Below are positions 53,493-55,599 of a stretch of 55,599 nt of DNA, in pieces. The position numbers were made by a program, and so were the translations under genes. Position 1 is the stretch's first letter. Each line of letters starts with the position of its first letter. The stretch lies in contig NZ_JAHNZV010000019.1 in assembly GCF_022267535.1 (NCBI RefSeq), positions 1 through 55,599 on the forward strand, in the 5' to 3' direction. This DNA is from Psychromonas antarctica. Its GTDB lineage: Bacteria; Pseudomonadota; Gammaproteobacteria; Enterobacterales; Psychromonadaceae. The notes beneath the pieces are model-generated. The model searched no databases. It was not told the origin of the DNA and was given only the letters and a program-made list of their open reading frames with translations.

Positions 53493-54395
53493 ATGGCGAT
53501 TAAAAACAAATTGTTTGATGGTATGGTCATTTTTGTTCATATTGTAAAGTCGGGTAGTTTTACACTAGCGGCAGATATTAGCGGGCATTCAACCTCTTAC
53601 ATTAGTAAAGAGATAAATAAATTAGAAGCTCGATTAGGTATTCGTCTGTTACATAGAACCACTCGGTCGCTCAGCTTAACGCAAGAAGGTGAACTGTATT
53701 TTCAATTATGCCAACAAATAATCGAAGACGCAGAGCAAGCAGAAAATGCAATTATCGGCAATCAAGGGGAACCTCAAGGGCGAATTAAAATAAGCTGCCC
53801 TATCTCTTATGGTCTGTCTAATCTCAGCCCGATACTCAGTCAATTTACTGAAAAGCACCCAAAAATCCAACTAGAGTTAGATCTTAATGATAGAAAAGTA
53901 GATCTCATCTCAGATGGATTTGATGTCGTAATTAGAGCCACTGAGCACTTAGAAGACTCCAGCTTAATCAGCCGGAGAATTACTCAATCCGAAGCATTAG
54001 TCTTAGCATCACCGAGTTACCTAGCCAAACATGGCGCCCCACAGCACCCTAGTGAGTTAGCTCAACATAAAATAATCAATTATAGTAATTTAAAACAACC
54101 TAATATCTGGCTATTTAATGACCATAATGGAAACGCCATTCAGGTGCATGTTGAAAGCCACGTACTTACCAATAGTTCTACATTAGAGATTGCTTTAGGT
54201 GTTGCCGGGCAAGGTATATTTCGAGTCCCACGCTTTGCATTAAAAGATGAACTTAAAACCGGGGCATTAGTCGAACTTTTCTCTGATTGGCCTAAGACTT
54301 CAATCGGCATTTATATGGTATACCCGAGTAGAAAGCATATGTCGGCAAAGGTACGCAGTTTTATCGACTTTGTAGTAGAAGAATTGGGAGATTAA
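53493..54395 (+). CDS. LysR-family transcriptional regulator
   Basis: 300 residues: an N-terminal LysR helix-turn-helix (about 5-65; SFTLAADISGHSTSYISKEINKLEARLGIRLLHRTTRS) and a periplasmic-binding-protein-like sensor domain (about 93-295). AGAGG precedes the ATG. The divergent position 132 bp from the FMN reductase gene suggests local control, with both promoters in the spacer. The effector cannot be read from sequence. Confidence 0.95.
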   Translation: MAIKNKLFDGMVIFVHIVKSGSFTLAADISGHSTSYISKEINKLEARLGIRLLHRTTRSLSLTQEGELYFQLCQQIIEDAEQAENAIIGNQGEPQGRIKISCPISYGLSNLSPILSQFTEKHPKIQLELDLNDRKVDLISDGFDVVIRATEHLEDSSLISRRITQSEALVLASPSYLAKHGAPQHPSELAQHKIINYSNLKQPNIWLFNDHNGNAIQVHVESHVLTNSSTLEIALGVAGQGIFRVPRFALKDELKTGALVELFSDWPKTSIGIYMVYPSRKHMSAKVRSFIDFVVEELGD

Positions 54396-54419
54396 AAAAG
54401 AGAGTAGAACACTCTCTTT
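54394..54419 (-). terminator. Terminator between lysR and the peroxidase gene
   Basis: AAAGAGAGT pairs with ACTCTCTTT around a 5-nt loop (54397-54419). On the minus strand it is followed by TTTTTTAA, ending the peroxidase transcript. It starts only 2 bp past the lysR stop and can also serve that gene. Confidence 0.85.
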
Positions 54420-54437
54420 AAAATAGATATTGCTTAG

Positions 54438-55337
54438 TTAAAGTTCTATTGCTTGTAACATTTCACTCGAGGGGGCAAAAAAATACGCGCCAGTAACGGC
54501 TTTTGTAAAACGAAGCATACTGTCCACCTTGCCATCATTATGGCCATACATACTTTCCAACATCACTTTAATATTATGTAAGGTATTGCAGTAGGCAAGA
54601 AAAAATAATCCGTGATCACCAGATACTGTACCGTAAGGCAAACTATGCCGTACAATTTTCAACCCTTTCCCTTCTTCTTTAATATCAACACGGCCCACGT
54701 GTGAAGTTGCAGGTACATTTTCAAGTTCAATAGAATCAGGTTTGGTACGACCAATCACTTTTTCTTGTGCCGATAAAGAAAGTTTATTCCACGCAGGAAG
54801 ATCATGGACGAAGCGCTGTGCCATCACATAACTGCCTCCAGCAAAAACACCCTCGGGAATAATAGCCACCAGCTCCCTTGCCACCCCTTCTGGATTTTCA
54901 GTACCGTCAATAAAATCAGTCATATCGCGAGCGTCCATAAAACGATAGCTATAAGTTTCATCAATAACGTCAACATAATCAGATATTTCTGCCATTAGTT
55001 TACGCAACAAATAAAAATGTAAATCATGGCGATTTGAATGACAATGAATAAATAGATCAACATCACTGGCAGGCGCAATGGTATTTCCTTCTCCCAGTTC
55101 AATAAACTCAGATAATTCATCAGGCATCGGCTGGTTGGTTTTAGCCCAAAGCCTTTTACTAAAAGCAATGGACGAAGTGAGGCCAGCACCTGATTGGCTA
55201 TGATTAAGTTCGGCTACGAGTCCCGGGATGGTTTTTAATTGTTGGATCACTTTTTGAGGTTCAGATTTTATTTTAAGTTGAGTAAAAAGCGCAAAAGGTC
55301 CAGCTTCTGGAACGATAGCAGATTGATATGATGACAT
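54438..55337 (-). CDS. Dyp-type heme peroxidase (YfeX-like)
   Basis: Heme peroxidase of the Dyp family; 299 residues as in E. coli YfeX. The start is ATG 55337 (GGAG 8 nt upstream; an ATG at 55358 precedes that site). The signature FIDGTENPEG with catalytic Asp, the proximal heme His in ATSHVGRVD and the distal Arg in IVRHSLPYG are present. There is no signal peptide, so it is cytoplasmic. Possible roles are heme or porphyrinogen oxidation; no encapsulin gene is adjacent. Confidence 0.94.
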   Translation of the reverse strand: MSSYQSAIVPEAGPFALFTQLKIKSEPQKVIQQLKTIPGLVAELNHSQSGAGLTSSIAFSKRLWAKTNQPMPDELSEFIELGEGNTIAPASDVDLFIHCHSNRHDLHFYLLRKLMAEISDYVDVIDETYSYRFMDARDMTDFIDGTENPEGVARELVAIIPEGVFAGGSYVMAQRFVHDLPAWNKLSLSAQEKVIGRTKPDSIELENVPATSHVGRVDIKEEGKGLKIVRHSLPYGTVSGDHGLFFLAYCNTLHNIKVMLESMYGHNDGKVDSMLRFTKAVTGAYFFAPSSEMLQAIEL

Positions 55338-55421
55338 AATACTTTCTCCAATTTTCATTTAAATATCTTAACCTCAAATTATTTATTGTCATTGATTGTT
55401 ATCATGAAATAAGTTTACTTA

Positions 55422-55599
55422 ACCTCAACTCGGGATAATGGAAACGCAATTGACATAAATATCAATTAGTTAAAATTTTACAATATACAGTATCGTTAGT
55501 TTTGCGTAGTTCAAGGCGAATCATTGTAGCAATAACTGGTTATTGGTAGATTATTTAACGCTGAAATCCGCGTAAATAACGGTATTGTATCGTTTTGCT
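55422..55599. mobile_element. MITE-like palindromic element, second copy (truncated by window end)
   Basis: 178 bp aligning to 15985-16162 with no net gap. Segments such as GTTAGTTTTGCGTAGTTCAA and CGCGTAAATAACGGTA are unchanged, but its left terminal repeat (ACCTCAACTCGGGATAA) and internal hairpin arms have diverged. TACTTA again precedes it (55416-55421). The right end is outside the window. By eye the two copies are roughly four-fifths identical. Confidence 0.8.

Overview
The window is chromosomal DNA from an AT-rich marine-type gammaproteobacterium. Gene order and protein sequences point to the Alteromonadales, with Psychromonas or a close relative most likely. This is inferred from synteny blocks such as hrpB-mrcB, dksA-gluQ-pcnB-folK-panBCD, ygfB-pepP-ubiH-ubiI with zapA-6S RNA-fthC, and mltD-gloB-yafS-rnhA-dnaQ. 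Species identity cannot be fixed by eye. Most of the window is core metabolism and cell-envelope maintenance; there is no prophage, integron or CRISPR array.

Layout. 1-2.7 kb: type I restriction-modification genes on the minus strand (hsdM, a half-length hsdS and the first 15 codons of another gene). A palindromic repeat occurs inside hsdM and twice upstream of it. 2.8-5.5 kb: glmS and a DeoR-type regulator with a candidate operator. 5.7-11.4 kb: mltD, gloB, yafS, rnhA, dnaQ and a TIGR03503-type membrane protein. 11.5-12.4 kb: five identical tRNA-Asp genes plus one decayed copy behind a promoter with a GC-rich discriminator. 12.7-19.8 kb: pilU, glnS, a MITE-like element, kdsD-ydbH-ynbE-ydbL and tRNA-Pro(GGG). 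20-26 kb: fabV and the ubiquinone/peptidase operon. 26-30 kb: zapA, 6S RNA followed by tandem copies of its own 3' module, fthC, rpiA and serA. 30-37.7 kb: a GGDEF-domain protein with a degenerate active site, rlmF, a DUF3108 protein, a SufE-type protein, mrcB and hrpB. 38-43.7 kb: dksA, gluQ, pcnB (apparent AUU start), folK and panBCD. 43.7-46.7 kb: a TrmB-like methyltransferase, the yadGH-type ABC exporter and hpt. 46.9-55.6 kb: a more variable region with an orphan small protein, a sigma-54 activator, a DUF302 protein, ferritin, gene remnants, a lipoprotein metallo-hydrolase, a VOC protein, an FMN reductase with a divergent LysR regulator, a Dyp-type peroxidase and a second, truncated MITE copy.

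How genes work together. glmS with its regulator, mltD, mrcB, kdsD and ydbH/ynbE/ydbL all serve envelope synthesis and maintenance. ubiH, ubiI, pepP and fabV are redox and lipid functions. folK, panBCD, fthC and serA supply cofactors and one-carbon units. gluQ, rlmF, glnS and the tRNA genes serve translation.

Most notable unexplained signals: (1) the 3' third of 6S RNA is followed by five tandem diverged copies of itself, each with a UUCG hairpin; (2) a roughly 194-bp palindromic MITE-like element occurs twice; (3) a dispersed palindrome is translated in frame inside HsdM; (4) pcnB appears to start at AUU; (5) a GGTEF diguanylate-cyclase-like protein retains its c-di-GMP inhibitory site; (6) a terminator-like hairpin abuts the mltD start codon.
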